This document shows positions 42,591-50,289 of a stretch of DNA of 64,000 nt, piece by piece (positions within the stretch are counted from its first letter, which is position 1; each line of letters begins with the position of its first letter). This stretch comes from Bacillota bacterium (GTDB taxonomy: Bacteria; Bacillota; Clostridia; Lachnospirales; Lachnospiraceae), in assembly GCA_023390555.1 (NCBI GenBank), contig JAEWCQ010000011.1, positions 89,061 through 153,060 on the forward strand, read 5' to 3'. The notes under the pieces are model-generated. The model saw nothing but the letters and a program-made list of their open reading frames with translations, was not told the origin of the DNA and did not search any database. A program made the position numbers and the translations under genes.

Positions 42591-42606
42591 CGTTGATGAT
42601 AGATAT
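42591..42606 (+). repeat. Left inverted arm of the cotJC element
   Basis: CGTTGATGATAGATAT; its exact reverse complement is at 60055-60070. It is a likely recombinase-binding half-site. Confidence 0.85.
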
Positions 42607-42608
42607 AG

Positions 42609-44159
42609 TTAAATCTTGGGAAAAATCTTCAATTCAAATGATATCTCATTGCCGTTCCGGAATTTGTTTTTCTCTGCTTTTGTATATTCGATATGGTCAA
42701 TCAATTCCTTCAGGAATGTATTCTTTTCCATCACTGACATTAAGGCATAGTTGTCGAGCAGATAGCGGGCACGCGGCAGAAAAGAGTGGATCCGCGAAGC
42801 CTGTTCATCGAACCGGTCAATTTCGGTCTGAAGGACAGAAATCTGATTCTGCACATCCGATAATTCATCCTCCAGTTTTTCCATTCGCTGGTTAAAAATA
42901 TCCACAGAGTAAATCCCCTGTTCCAGAAAATCGTACAGCCGTTTTTTTTGATTCGTCAGTTTTTCTGATTTTTCATCCAGCTTTTTCAATGAGTCCTTTT
43001 TGTAATCAATCTGAAAAAAATCATCTGCACGAACGGAGGAGTTGAGTGACACACTGTTTGCATACTGATCCAGATATTTTAACACCTCGGATTCGACCAG
43101 ATCCAGGTAGCTTGCCACAGTAGTGCACTGTTTATAAACACAGATCAGCGTATCCCGAACCTTTGGATTGGCGTTCGGCCGGCGCATCATACGACGGCCG
43201 CAGCAGGAGCAGACAATAAGACCAGCCAGGGGGTTCTTAAATTCATGATTACGGTTAAATGGAACTGAACGGAAATTATCCTGAAACAACTGCCTGGTTT
43301 CCTCGAATATTTCATGGGATATGAGCGGTTCATGGAGTCCTTCACTTAAAATATAATCGTCATGCCTGGGTCTGGATGTGACAATATCCCCATCCTTAAA
43401 AGATTTTTCGTTTCTCCGCCAGTTCCATCTTATATATCCGGCATAGACTGGATTTTTTAAAATGGAGGAGATACTGGATGATGTCCATTCCGCACCCTTC
43501 CTGGTGGGAACATGCAGGCGGTTAAGTTCGTTTGCTATGGCGGAGATGCCAACCCTTTCGTTGGTATTCCCGGTGTACATATGAAAAATCTTACGGACGA
43601 TATCCGCTTCGTCTGTCTCTGGAGTAAGACTATAGCCTTTTTCGCGTTCGAGCTTATAGCGCCGATAGCCATAGGGCGGGATATTACCACAGTATTTTCC
43701 CTCTTTTGCACTTGCAATACGCCCGCTGTTGAGCCTTTTTTTAATCATCTTGTACTCTTTGCGTCCCATGAAAAGAGAGTATTCAAAGTATTCCTGATCA
43801 AATTCATCGTTGGGATCATAAACTTTAGAAGGAGTAATAATTTTTGTCTCTGTATATTGGAAAGTCTGGGCCACGATACCCTGATCAATCGTATTCCCTC
43901 TTGCCAGCCGGTCGATATCGACCACAAGTACGCCGGCATAATTGCCGGTTTCCACGTCCGCCAGCAGCTTCTGCATTTTCGGGCGGGAGGCAATGCTGTC
44001 ACCGGATACGACTTCTTTATAAACTTTTACAACATGATAGCCGCGTTCCTTTTGCAGGGCAGAGAGTATTTTTTCATGGCGGGCAAGCGTCTCTTCCACG
44101 CTTCCGTTCAGATCACGGTCTGTTCTTGATTTCCGAAGATATTCAAGATATAAATCCAT
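42609..44159 (-). CDS. Large serine recombinase of the cotJC element
   Basis: A 516-residue recombinase, the likely enzyme for cotJC excision. The resolvase domain starts D-L-Y-L-E-Y-L-R-K-S-R-T-D with catalytic Ser11 and contains V-V-D-I-D-R-L-A-R-G-N. The recombinase domain has Y-G-Y-R-R-Y, N-P-V-Y-A-G-Y-I-R-W-N and the zinc ribbon C-S-C-C-G-R-R-M. A long coiled coil lies near residues 390-450. The ATG at 44159 follows GGAGG at about 8 nt; the in-frame start at 44174 is part of that site. Its stop codon lies 3 bp from the element arm, so gene and attachment site travel together. Confidence 0.94.
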   Translation of the reverse strand: MDLYLEYLRKSRTDRDLNGSVEETLARHEKILSALQKERGYHVVKVYKEVVSGDSIASRPKMQKLLADVETGNYAGVLVVDIDRLARGNTIDQGIVAQTFQYTETKIITPSKVYDPNDEFDQEYFEYSLFMGRKEYKMIKKRLNSGRIASAKEGKYCGNIPPYGYRRYKLEREKGYSLTPETDEADIVRKIFHMYTGNTNERVGISAIANELNRLHVPTRKGAEWTSSSISSILKNPVYAGYIRWNWRRNEKSFKDGDIVTSRPRHDDYILSEGLHEPLISHEIFEETRQLFQDNFRSVPFNRNHEFKNPLAGLIVCSCCGRRMMRRPNANPKVRDTLICVYKQCTTVASYLDLVESEVLKYLDQYANSVSLNSSVRADDFFQIDYKKDSLKKLDEKSEKLTNQKKRLYDFLEQGIYSVDIFNQRMEKLEDELSDVQNQISVLQTEIDRFDEQASRIHSFLPRARYLLDNYALMSVMEKNTFLKELIDHIEYTKAEKNKFRNGNEISFELKIFPKI

Positions 44160-44270
44160 AGAAAAAACCTCCATACGATTCTTTGTTTCTGTAGAATATT
44201 TATATTAACTGCAATTCGCAGATATTACCGCATAAAGAACGCCAAGGGCTGGCAGAAATCAGATAGGAAA

Positions 44271-44298
44271 ATCGGACAAATTTTATGAATAGACTTAA
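44271..44298 (+). promoter_or_regulatory. Shared upstream box (copy A)
   Basis: ATCGGACAAATTT, two variable bases, TGAATA, then ACTTAA. A near-identical block occurs at 63293-63319 beside the other minus-strand recombinase, both in the gap between a recombinase gene and a small divergent gene. Possibly a common promoter or operator. Confidence 0.5.
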
Positions 44299-44348
44299 TT
44301 AACAAAGATCAAAGCGTGGAACAAGTTTAACTAAAAGGGGGAATGACG

Positions 44349-44501
44349 ATGGGAGTCACATTTGATTTTTCGTGTGTTGTAAAAGATCCGAAGGAACGGC
44401 AGCGGATTATTGATCGCGTTTCGATCATTTCGTACAACGCAGAAAAGCGTGCATGGCTCGCAGAGCAGGAACGATTGGAAAAAGAGGGAAAGAAAGAGTA
44501 G
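44349..44501 (+). CDS. Small protein divergent from the recombinase
   Basis: A 50-residue protein, G-V-T-F-D-F-S-C-V-V-K-D-P-K-E-R-Q-R-I then a charged helix. No family recognised. GGGGG ends 8 nt before the ATG at 44349 (an ATG at 44343 is also in frame). Its position opposite the recombinase, with the shared upstream box, would suit a recombination directionality factor or repressor; this is inference. Confidence 0.55.
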   Translation: MGVTFDFSCVVKDPKERQRIIDRVSIISYNAEKRAWLAEQERLEKEGKKE

Positions 44502-44530
44502 CCGCGAAAGCGGCCGGAGGACAAGTATGG

Positions 44531-44995
44531 CTAGTCTGTCTGCGGCAACGGTTTTTTTATTAGATTCTTTAGATGATCCGGGATACAGTCATATGTCTTT
44601 AAATGCTGAAAACAAATCAATGATTTTTTCCCGGCCGCATCTATCTGATAGGTTGCTTCGTCATAGCCTACAGGATTATGCGCGCCTACCATAGGCGTAA
44701 TACCAAAGGTGATTTGAATAGTACCTGCATCCTTTGCAACATTTTGAATGTTAACTTCATAATTATAAATCACCGGGAGATCGGTAAAATAATCTTTATA
44801 AAAGTTATCCGATACGGATCGAATATCATCTATGAAGAGCGCTGTTATCAATTCGTTTTTTATTGCAGCGGGAGATACCGCATGAATAGAAAAGACATCT
44901 TGAGCCTGACTATAATTGTGCAAGGAATTAACATATACAGATAATAGGAAGAAACATAACAATACATGAATGAAGAGATTTTTTCTATTAGCCAT
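44531..44995 (-). CDS. DUF3888-like secreted protein
   Basis: A 154-residue protein with an N-terminal signal peptide (R-K-N-L-F-I-H-V-L-L-C-F-F-L-L-S-V-Y) and a domain resembling DUF3888: L-I-T-A-L-F-I-D-D-I, an I-x-N-Y-E-V-N-I segment and I-T-F-G-I-T-P-M-V-G-A-H-N-P-V-G-Y-D-E. Function unknown. The ribosome site is poor. AT-rich flanks on both sides contain nothing else I can support (44996-45179). Confidence 0.65.
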   Translation of the reverse strand: MANRKNLFIHVLLCFFLLSVYVNSLHNYSQAQDVFSIHAVSPAAIKNELITALFIDDIRSVSDNFYKDYFTDLPVIYNYEVNIQNVAKDAGTIQITFGITPMVGAHNPVGYDEATYQIDAAGKKSLICFQHLKTYDCIPDHLKNLIKKPLPQTD

Positions 44996-45179
44996 TGTCC
45001 CAATCGCATTGCAATCTTTGATTAATATTAGAGTATTAATTCAAAATAATATTTATTCAAGTCAGATGTAAATTTTCCAAGCCTTTTTGACAACGATTCT
45101 TTTCCAGCGTTAAATCCCCCTAAAATTACTATTTTTCAAAAATTTACCAGCAATCAATATTTAATCTGCAAAGCGATGA

Positions 45180-46316
45180 TCACTGCCTCTTAACCTGGGA
45201 TATTCTTGACAAAGCCATTGAAATTGCGTTCGTTACACGTTCTGTCTGTTCTCGCGTATTGCTGTATAACAATGCATTTTTCGCCTGTTCGCCACCGATG
45301 CGTCCGAGTGCCCAGGCTGCATATTCCCGTACCAGGGGGGCGCAGGTGTCAAGTGCTTTTGCCAATGCAGGGACATGGCTGACCTCTCCGCTGTTGCCAA
45401 GTGCGATGGCAGCATTACGCTGAAAAATCTGAGTGTTTCGAATATAATTATACATTATCGGATGGATTACTCTTCGGTAATAAGCCTCATCCATCAAGAG
45501 TACCTTTTCCAAGTCGAATTCATGAGCAAGAAGCTCCAGGAATGGATCTTGTCGGACTGCATTTCGCAGTGGCTTTCTGTTTCGCGGGCAAGCTTCCTGG
45601 CAAATATCACAACCATGGATACGGCTGCCAGAAGCTACACGGATATCTTCTGGCACGAATTCCGTCGCAAACCAATGATTAAAACCAAGACATCTTGTCG
45701 GAATCAGCTTTCCCGGCTCATTCAGTGCACCAGTAGGACAGGAATCAATACATAAATGGCAGTTTGGCGGACAGCGACGTTCTACCGTGGGAGAATCATA
45801 TTCCAGCTCCGTATCTATCAGAAAGCTGTTTAAAATGATAAAGGAACCGCAGCCGTCTGCATATGCAAAATTGTTGCGGCCAAAGGTAGTGATACCTGCA
45901 CGGGCGCATGCCATACGTTCTGGAATCTGTACACCTTCTCCGACCTTACAGCCATTATCACGGAGAAAATCCCGAAACAGGGAAAGTCTTGCACCGTTCA
46001 GTGTGTCAGGAAGAGGGTCGTAGCACCTGCCAAGATAGGTCCGCCCAATGCTTTGTGTGAGCTTCGCAGGGTAAGCGATATCTGAATAGTTAAAAACTAC
46101 GCACACGATGGACTTTGCATCAGGCATTGCCGTACGGGGATAAGCTCCAGCCAATGGGCCATTGCGTTTATGAATTAAAAAATCATAGGCAGGTGTCCGG
46201 TTACGCAGATCATCCGCATATTCCGTGAAATCATCTGCTGTGGTAATGCCTACTTTCGCAAAACCAAGAGATAACGCTTTATCCTTAATTTTTTGTGTCA
46301 GTACTTTTTTATCCAT
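45180..46316 (-). CDS. QueG-like 4Fe-4S double-cluster protein with HEAT repeats
   Basis: A 378-residue protein related to epoxyqueuosine reductase. An N-terminal DUF1730-like region (about 1-170) precedes two 4Fe-4S motifs: C-P-P-N-C-H-L-C-I-D-S-C-P-T-G-A and C-D-I-C-Q-E-A-C-P-R-N. The C-terminal 100 residues are HEAT/armadillo repeats (A-A-I-A-L-G-N-S, E-Y-A-A-W-A-L-G-R-I-G-G). Whether it acts on tRNA queuosine or is a paralogous Fe-S oxidoreductase is unclear. It follows the MarR gene by 56 nt and probably shares its promoter. Confidence 0.75.
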   Translation of the reverse strand: MDKKVLTQKIKDKALSLGFAKVGITTADDFTEYADDLRNRTPAYDFLIHKRNGPLAGAYPRTAMPDAKSIVCVVFNYSDIAYPAKLTQSIGRTYLGRCYDPLPDTLNGARLSLFRDFLRDNGCKVGEGVQIPERMACARAGITTFGRNNFAYADGCGSFIILNSFLIDTELEYDSPTVERRCPPNCHLCIDSCPTGALNEPGKLIPTRCLGFNHWFATEFVPEDIRVASGSRIHGCDICQEACPRNRKPLRNAVRQDPFLELLAHEFDLEKVLLMDEAYYRRVIHPIMYNYIRNTQIFQRNAAIALGNSGEVSHVPALAKALDTCAPLVREYAAWALGRIGGEQAKNALLYSNTREQTERVTNAISMALSRISQVKRQ

Positions 46317-46372
46317 ATCTATTCTCCTCCTTATCAGTTTGCTTCCGGTTAAATGACAATATTGAGAATTCT

Positions 46373-46801
46373 TTAAACCAGCGATTCAATATTCGTTAGA
46401 ATACGCGTAAAATTCTCAATATCATCCTGCCCGATCATCTCCTCGATTTTTGCCTGTGCCTGCTTCCAAAAAATCATTCCTTCCGTAAGCGTGGATTCAC
46501 CTAAATCTGTTAACTGTATCAGATTGTTTCGATTGCTGGGACCGGGTATCTCTGCAATGTAATGTCCTTTGAAAAGAATGTTCAGATTTCGAATAATTGT
46601 TGTGCGATCCAGTTTGGCATATTGTGCGAGCTCGCTTTTATTGCATGTTTCAAGTAACTTTATGTCATGAAGCAGTGAAAACTGGCTTATTGTCAGATTT
46701 ATAGTTTCTATTTTCTTATCATAAAATTTCGTTAAAGCATTTGCAGCTCTGCGAACTCTAACGCAATAGCATGGATGATCTCCAGGTACAATTTTTCGCA
46801 T
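46373..46801 (-). CDS. MarR-family transcriptional regulator
   Basis: A 142-residue winged-helix regulator. It has the dimerization helix, then L-T-I-S-Q-F-S-L-L-H-D-I, N-K-S-E-L-A-Q-Y-A-K-L-D-R-T-T-I-I-R-N-L and a wing with P-G-P-S-N-R-N-N-L-I-Q-L-T-D-L-G. Two Cys near the N-terminus (C-Y-C) and one in the helix-turn-helix region (E-T-C-N-K) could be redox sensors, by analogy only. GGAGT precedes the ATG. Upstream lie a consensus promoter and a perfect palindrome, indicating autoregulation together with the QueG-like gene. Confidence 0.88.
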   Translation of the reverse strand: MRKIVPGDHPCYCVRVRRAANALTKFYDKKIETINLTISQFSLLHDIKLLETCNKSELAQYAKLDRTTIIRNLNILFKGHYIAEIPGPSNRNNLIQLTDLGESTLTEGMIFWKQAQAKIEEMIGQDDIENFTRILTNIESLV

Positions 46802-46873
46802 AATGGACTCCTTTTTTGGTTTGATGAAAGGATAGGTTCTTTTTCAAACTGCACATGCATTCTCCTTTCAAAC

Positions 46874-46926
46874 TGTGTATATACACATGTTGTGAATATA
46901 TTAATCGTTTGTGTTCTTTTTGTCAA
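46874..46926 (-). promoter_or_regulatory. Promoter and operator of the MarR-QueG-like unit
   Basis: Minus strand: TTGACA (46926-46921), 17 nt, TAATAT (46903-46898). The perfect palindrome TGTGTATATACACA (46874-46887) lies over the expected transcription start. The rest of the gap up to the MocR gene (46927-47137) is AT-rich with no further feature I can support. Confidence 0.75.
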
Positions 46927-47137
46927 CTAAATACTGAAAGTAACGATTGAAAAAACAGGAATATAATAGCCTGCATGTCCCTTATCGGATGCTGTCCGGT
47001 TTCTGTTGACAGTGTCTTTAACGTATGTAATCATACAGATAAGGAACCGCTGTAATAAAGGTTTACTCTGATATTTTTCATTACTTCAGGAGAATATTAC
47101 AGAAAAAAATAGTTTCCGATCATTGGAGGTGAGTCAG

Positions 47138-48556
47138 ATGATACAGATGAATTGTAATTCGAAATTACCGCTTTATATTCAGATTTATCGTGCATTCAAA
47201 AATGCCATAGTCTCAGGGCAATTACCGCCAAAATCAAAACTTGAATCTATCCGAACACTATCCGAAACATTAAATGTCAGTGTCAATACGGTTAAAATCG
47301 CATATCGGCAGCTTCAAAACGAAGGCTTTATAGAAAGTATTCCAAAGTCTGGCTATCATGTGGTTGATATACAAAAGTATCAGGTCGTAAAACCTGATTC
47401 TGACCAATATAAATCTAACGCTATATTCAAATCCACTAAAATAGAGCAGGAAAATGAGGATATCATAAGATACGACTTTACATATCACAAGATGTCCATG
47501 GAACTTTTTCGTGTAGAAAAATGGCGAAAATATGTGAATGAGGCATTATTGTGTTGTGAGAATGAAAAGATGGGACGGTATGATTACGGAAAAGGAGATG
47601 TGACATTAAGAGAAGAGATACGTAAATACTTAGAATTAAGCAGGAATGTGCATTGTGATGTTGAGCAGATTGTAATATGTTCAGGGATACAAGATTCGAT
47701 TGAGCGGTTATGTCATATACTTCCAAATACTACAGTCGGATTAGAGTGTCCGGGGATTCCATTGTGGCGCACAATTTTTGAAAGACATGGATTTCAGACC
47801 GTCTCTTTATCTGTTTATCCTCAAAATAGTTATATAGAAGAACTTTACAAAAGTGATGCCAAAATTGCAATCACAACCCCATCACACCAGTTTCCTACGG
47901 GATACGTGCTGTCCCTGGAAGAACGAATGCAGCTGCTTCAATGGGGAGCCACGAATGATGCCATCTTAGTGGAAGATGACTATGACTGTGAGTTTCGATA
48001 TGCATCGCAGCCGCTATCGGCAATTCAGTCAATGGATTCCAATGATTGTGTGCTGTATATGGGAACATTTTCAAAAATATTACTTCCAGGACTGCGGATA
48101 AGCTACATGGTATTACCGAAAAAGCTGTTATTTAATTATGATAAAGTCTACGAGAATTATCCGTCAGGTGTCCCATGGCTCTCTCAGAAAACATTGTATT
48201 ATTTTATGGAAAATGACGATTTTTCCAGATATATCCGGCGGGCCAGAAATCATTTTAAAGACAAATATCACACCCTAATACATGCATGCGAAAATGTATT
48301 TCAAGATAAAATAGATATCATCGGAACAGATGCAGGCTTACATGTACTAATTCGTATTCCAGCTGCAAATAGCCAGAAAGAATTAATACAAAAAGCCCTT
48401 CAGAAAGGTGTTCGTGTCTATTCGGTGGAAGAGGATTGGGACTGCAATCAGAAGGCCCCGGAGAATTTGATCTTATTGGGATTTTCCTATATAAGAAAGA
48501 AGGATATCTATGACGGAATTGTACTGTTAAGGGAAGCATGGAAGGAATATCTATAG
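47138..48556 (+). CDS. MocR-type regulator (GntR helix-turn-helix fused to an aminotransferase domain)
   Basis: A 472-residue PLP-dependent regulator. The winged helix (P-L-Y-I-Q-I-Y-R-A-F-K, V-S-V-N-T-V-K-I-A-Y-R-Q-L) is joined by a linker to a class I aminotransferase fold. That fold has Y-G-K-G-D-V-T-L-R, E-D-D-Y-D-C-E-F-R-Y and the PLP Lys in G-T-F-S-K-I-L-L-P-G-L-R. PdxR and GabR are relatives. The ATG at 47138 follows GGAGGTGAG. The ferredoxin-nitroreductase gene downstream is a possible target. Confidence 0.88.
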   Translation: MIQMNCNSKLPLYIQIYRAFKNAIVSGQLPPKSKLESIRTLSETLNVSVNTVKIAYRQLQNEGFIESIPKSGYHVVDIQKYQVVKPDSDQYKSNAIFKSTKIEQENEDIIRYDFTYHKMSMELFRVEKWRKYVNEALLCCENEKMGRYDYGKGDVTLREEIRKYLELSRNVHCDVEQIVICSGIQDSIERLCHILPNTTVGLECPGIPLWRTIFERHGFQTVSLSVYPQNSYIEELYKSDAKIAITTPSHQFPTGYVLSLEERMQLLQWGATNDAILVEDDYDCEFRYASQPLSAIQSMDSNDCVLYMGTFSKILLPGLRISYMVLPKKLLFNYDKVYENYPSGVPWLSQKTLYYFMENDDFSRYIRRARNHFKDKYHTLIHACENVFQDKIDIIGTDAGLHVLIRIPAANSQKELIQKALQKGVRVYSVEEDWDCNQKAPENLILLGFSYIRKKDIYDGIVLLREAWKEYL

Positions 48557-48612
48557 AAAACTGTATCTAAAAAATAAGTATAAACTGTATCCAACAAGAT
48601 CAGGGAACTTTA

Positions 48613-48641
48613 TTGACTTTATTTTTTCATTAAGCTATACT
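48613..48641 (+). promoter_or_regulatory. Promoter of the ferredoxin-nitroreductase gene
   Basis: TTGACT (48613-48618), 17 nt, TATACT (48636-48641). It lies between the MocR gene and the leader hairpin, where a MocR protein could act. Confidence 0.65.
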
Positions 48642-48706
48642 CTGCTTAATTCCTATGGATCCATACGAAATCTTTTTAAATTAATATGCAGGAACTTAAA
48701 AATGGC

Positions 48707-48743
48707 AAAGGTGCTGGTAGATATTTCTACAGCATCTTTTTTG
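48707..48743 (+). terminator. Leader terminator/attenuator before the nitroreductase gene
   Basis: AAAGGTGCTGGTAGA and TCTACAGCATCTTT pair with one bulge around TATT, followed by TTTT. It lies after the promoter and 16 nt before the start codon, so it may act as an attenuator. Confidence 0.65.
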
Positions 48744-48758
48744 TTAGGAGGAATTAAA

Positions 48759-49586
48759 GTGAAGAAATTAATAATTGACCATAATACTTGTATTGGCTGC
48801 GGAATGTGTACCTCAATATGCCCTGCTTATCATTTGGCAGTTTCAGATCAAAAATGCCATGAGGAAGATGGGTTATGTATCCAGTGCGGACAATGTCAGG
48901 CCGTTTGTCCAAAAGATGCAATTAAAGTGAAACGTTTATCCGATGTTGCAACCAGACCGGTCAGTGAGATCAAGCATAATATTACGCCTGAAAGCTTAGC
49001 CGAATTTTATCTTAGCCGCAGAAGCTGCCGTTACTTTACAGATCAGGATATTTCTCATGAAACATTTGAAAAATTAATACGTAATGCAACCGCGAATGAT
49101 GCATCTTATTATAATATTCAGACAACAGAATATGTTGTAATAGAAGAGAAATTGAATGATTTTAAAAAGTATCTTTTAGATCTGCTGAAAGACGAATTAG
49201 ATAAAAATGAGTATATTGAGCTTCACGGAGATCAGGTAGACAGAAATGATTTTGTTCGCTTTTATAATATGTATATGAATGGAGAATTCCCGCATGACCC
49301 GTTTTTCCATGAAGGAAGGCAGGCAATTGCAGTATTTGCAAAGCATCCGGTTGATGCGGCATATGGTATGTCTCATATTGAATCAATGGCTTATGCAATG
49401 GGACTGGGTGGCTTCTGGCTTGGTTACGCTATCACAGCTTCTGAGAAAAAACCGCAGGAAATGATGCACTTCTTTCCGGAGGTAGACCAGACCAAGAAAA
49501 TGTATGCCTTATTTATACTTGGTTATCCAAGAATCAGGTATAAACGAACCTCACCTAAACCACAAGTAAAAATTTCATATATGTAG
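48759..49586 (+). CDS. Ferredoxin-domain nitroreductase family protein
   Basis: A 275-residue flavoprotein. Two N-terminal 4Fe-4S motifs (C-I-G-C-G-M-C-T-S-I-C-P and C-I-Q-C-G-Q-C-Q-A-V-C-P-K-D) precede an FMN nitroreductase domain starting Y-L-S-R-R-S-C-R-Y-F-T. Likely a ferredoxin-linked reductase of nitro or flavin substrates. The GTG at 48759 with AGGAGG 7 nt before is the start; the ATG at 48702 lies before the leader hairpin and is rejected. The PAS protein gene follows after 15 nt. Confidence 0.85.
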   Translation: MKKLIIDHNTCIGCGMCTSICPAYHLAVSDQKCHEEDGLCIQCGQCQAVCPKDAIKVKRLSDVATRPVSEIKHNITPESLAEFYLSRRSCRYFTDQDISHETFEKLIRNATANDASYYNIQTTEYVVIEEKLNDFKKYLLDLLKDELDKNEYIELHGDQVDRNDFVRFYNMYMNGEFPHDPFFHEGRQAIAVFAKHPVDAAYGMSHIESMAYAMGLGGFWLGYAITASEKKPQEMMHFFPEVDQTKKMYALFILGYPRIRYKRTSPKPQVKISYM

Positions 49587-49601
49587 AGGAGAAAACAAAA
49601 C

Positions 49602-50042
49602 ATGGATATCCTGAGTAACGAAAAAATAATTTCAATGTATCAAGGTTTAGGTGTATCAATGGCGGTATTTGATCGTGACATGAAAATGGTCTTTATGAAT
49701 GACAAAGCGCATGGGTTTTATGAAAAAATGTTTCATACTTCCGATATCTTGGGTAAAAATGTAAAAGACTGCCATTCTGGTATTAACATAAAAAATATAG
49801 AAGCGTTATTCAAACAGTTTGATAACGGAAAGCCTTTCAGTTTTATCAGTGCAGAGGTTCCGATTTTCGAAGGTGGACATTTAACGGTTCTTCATTTGCC
49901 GATTAAGGAAAACGGTAAGGTGACAGGAATTATGGAAATACCGATTGAAACATCATTTGCCGCAGGCTCCGGCCGTTGTGAATATGAACGAACCTACAAC
50001 GAGGATGATAATTTCCTTGATTACTCACATATGAAAAAATAG
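49602..50042 (+). CDS. PAS-domain protein
   Basis: A 146-residue single PAS domain: M-A-V-F-D-R-D-M-K-M-V-F-M-N-D-K-A at about 20-36, G-K-N-V-K-D-C-H near 58 and L-P-I-K-E-N-G-K-V-T-G-I-M-E-I-P near 105. The D-C-H-S pattern resembles PAS domains in DUF438-like proteins that can bind heme or flavin, so redox sensing is plausible. Co-transcribed with the nitroreductase; GGAGA ribosome site. Confidence 0.75.
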   Translation: MDILSNEKIISMYQGLGVSMAVFDRDMKMVFMNDKAHGFYEKMFHTSDILGKNVKDCHSGINIKNIEALFKQFDNGKPFSFISAEVPIFEGGHLTVLHLPIKENGKVTGIMEIPIETSFAAGSGRCEYERTYNEDDNFLDYSHMKK

Positions 50043-50104
50043 CTTCTTTATAAAATACCGGAAACAATTGGTGAATCAGATTTTCTTTTAAAAAAGCTCG
50101 GAAG

Positions 50105-50139
50105 GAGAGACTGTCCTATGCACAGTCTCTCTTCGTTTT
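50105..50139 (+). terminator. Terminator after the PAS gene
   Basis: GAGAGACTGT pairs with ACAGTCTCTC around CCTATGC, then TTCGTTTT. A second dyad, GTGCGGAATAT/ATATTCACGCAC (about 50170-50196), lies downstream. The rest of the gap to 50289 shows no other feature. Confidence 0.7.
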
Positions 50140-50289
50140 ATCGTGCGTTATCCTGTTGAACAAGCGAAGCGTGCGGAATATGTGATATTCACGCACTCTT
50201 CAAATTCCTGTCAAGTTACATTCATATTAAGATGCTAAGATCACATGAAGACAAATATGAAACGAATATCATAATATGAGGTGTAAAAT

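Noticed and set aside
42269..42895. A 208-codon plus-strand open frame over the cotJC/recombinase boundary
   Set aside because: It is antisense to CotJC and the recombinase and has no recognisable protein features.
44175..44280. Sigma-E or sigma-K promoter for the cotJC-element recombinase
   Set aside because: ATATT-like -35 elements are present, but no CATA-type -10 lies at proper spacing, so no claim is made.
48702..48758. Start of the ferredoxin-nitroreductase at ATG 48702
   Set aside because: This stretch is the leader hairpin; AGGAGG with GTG at 48759 gives the correct start.
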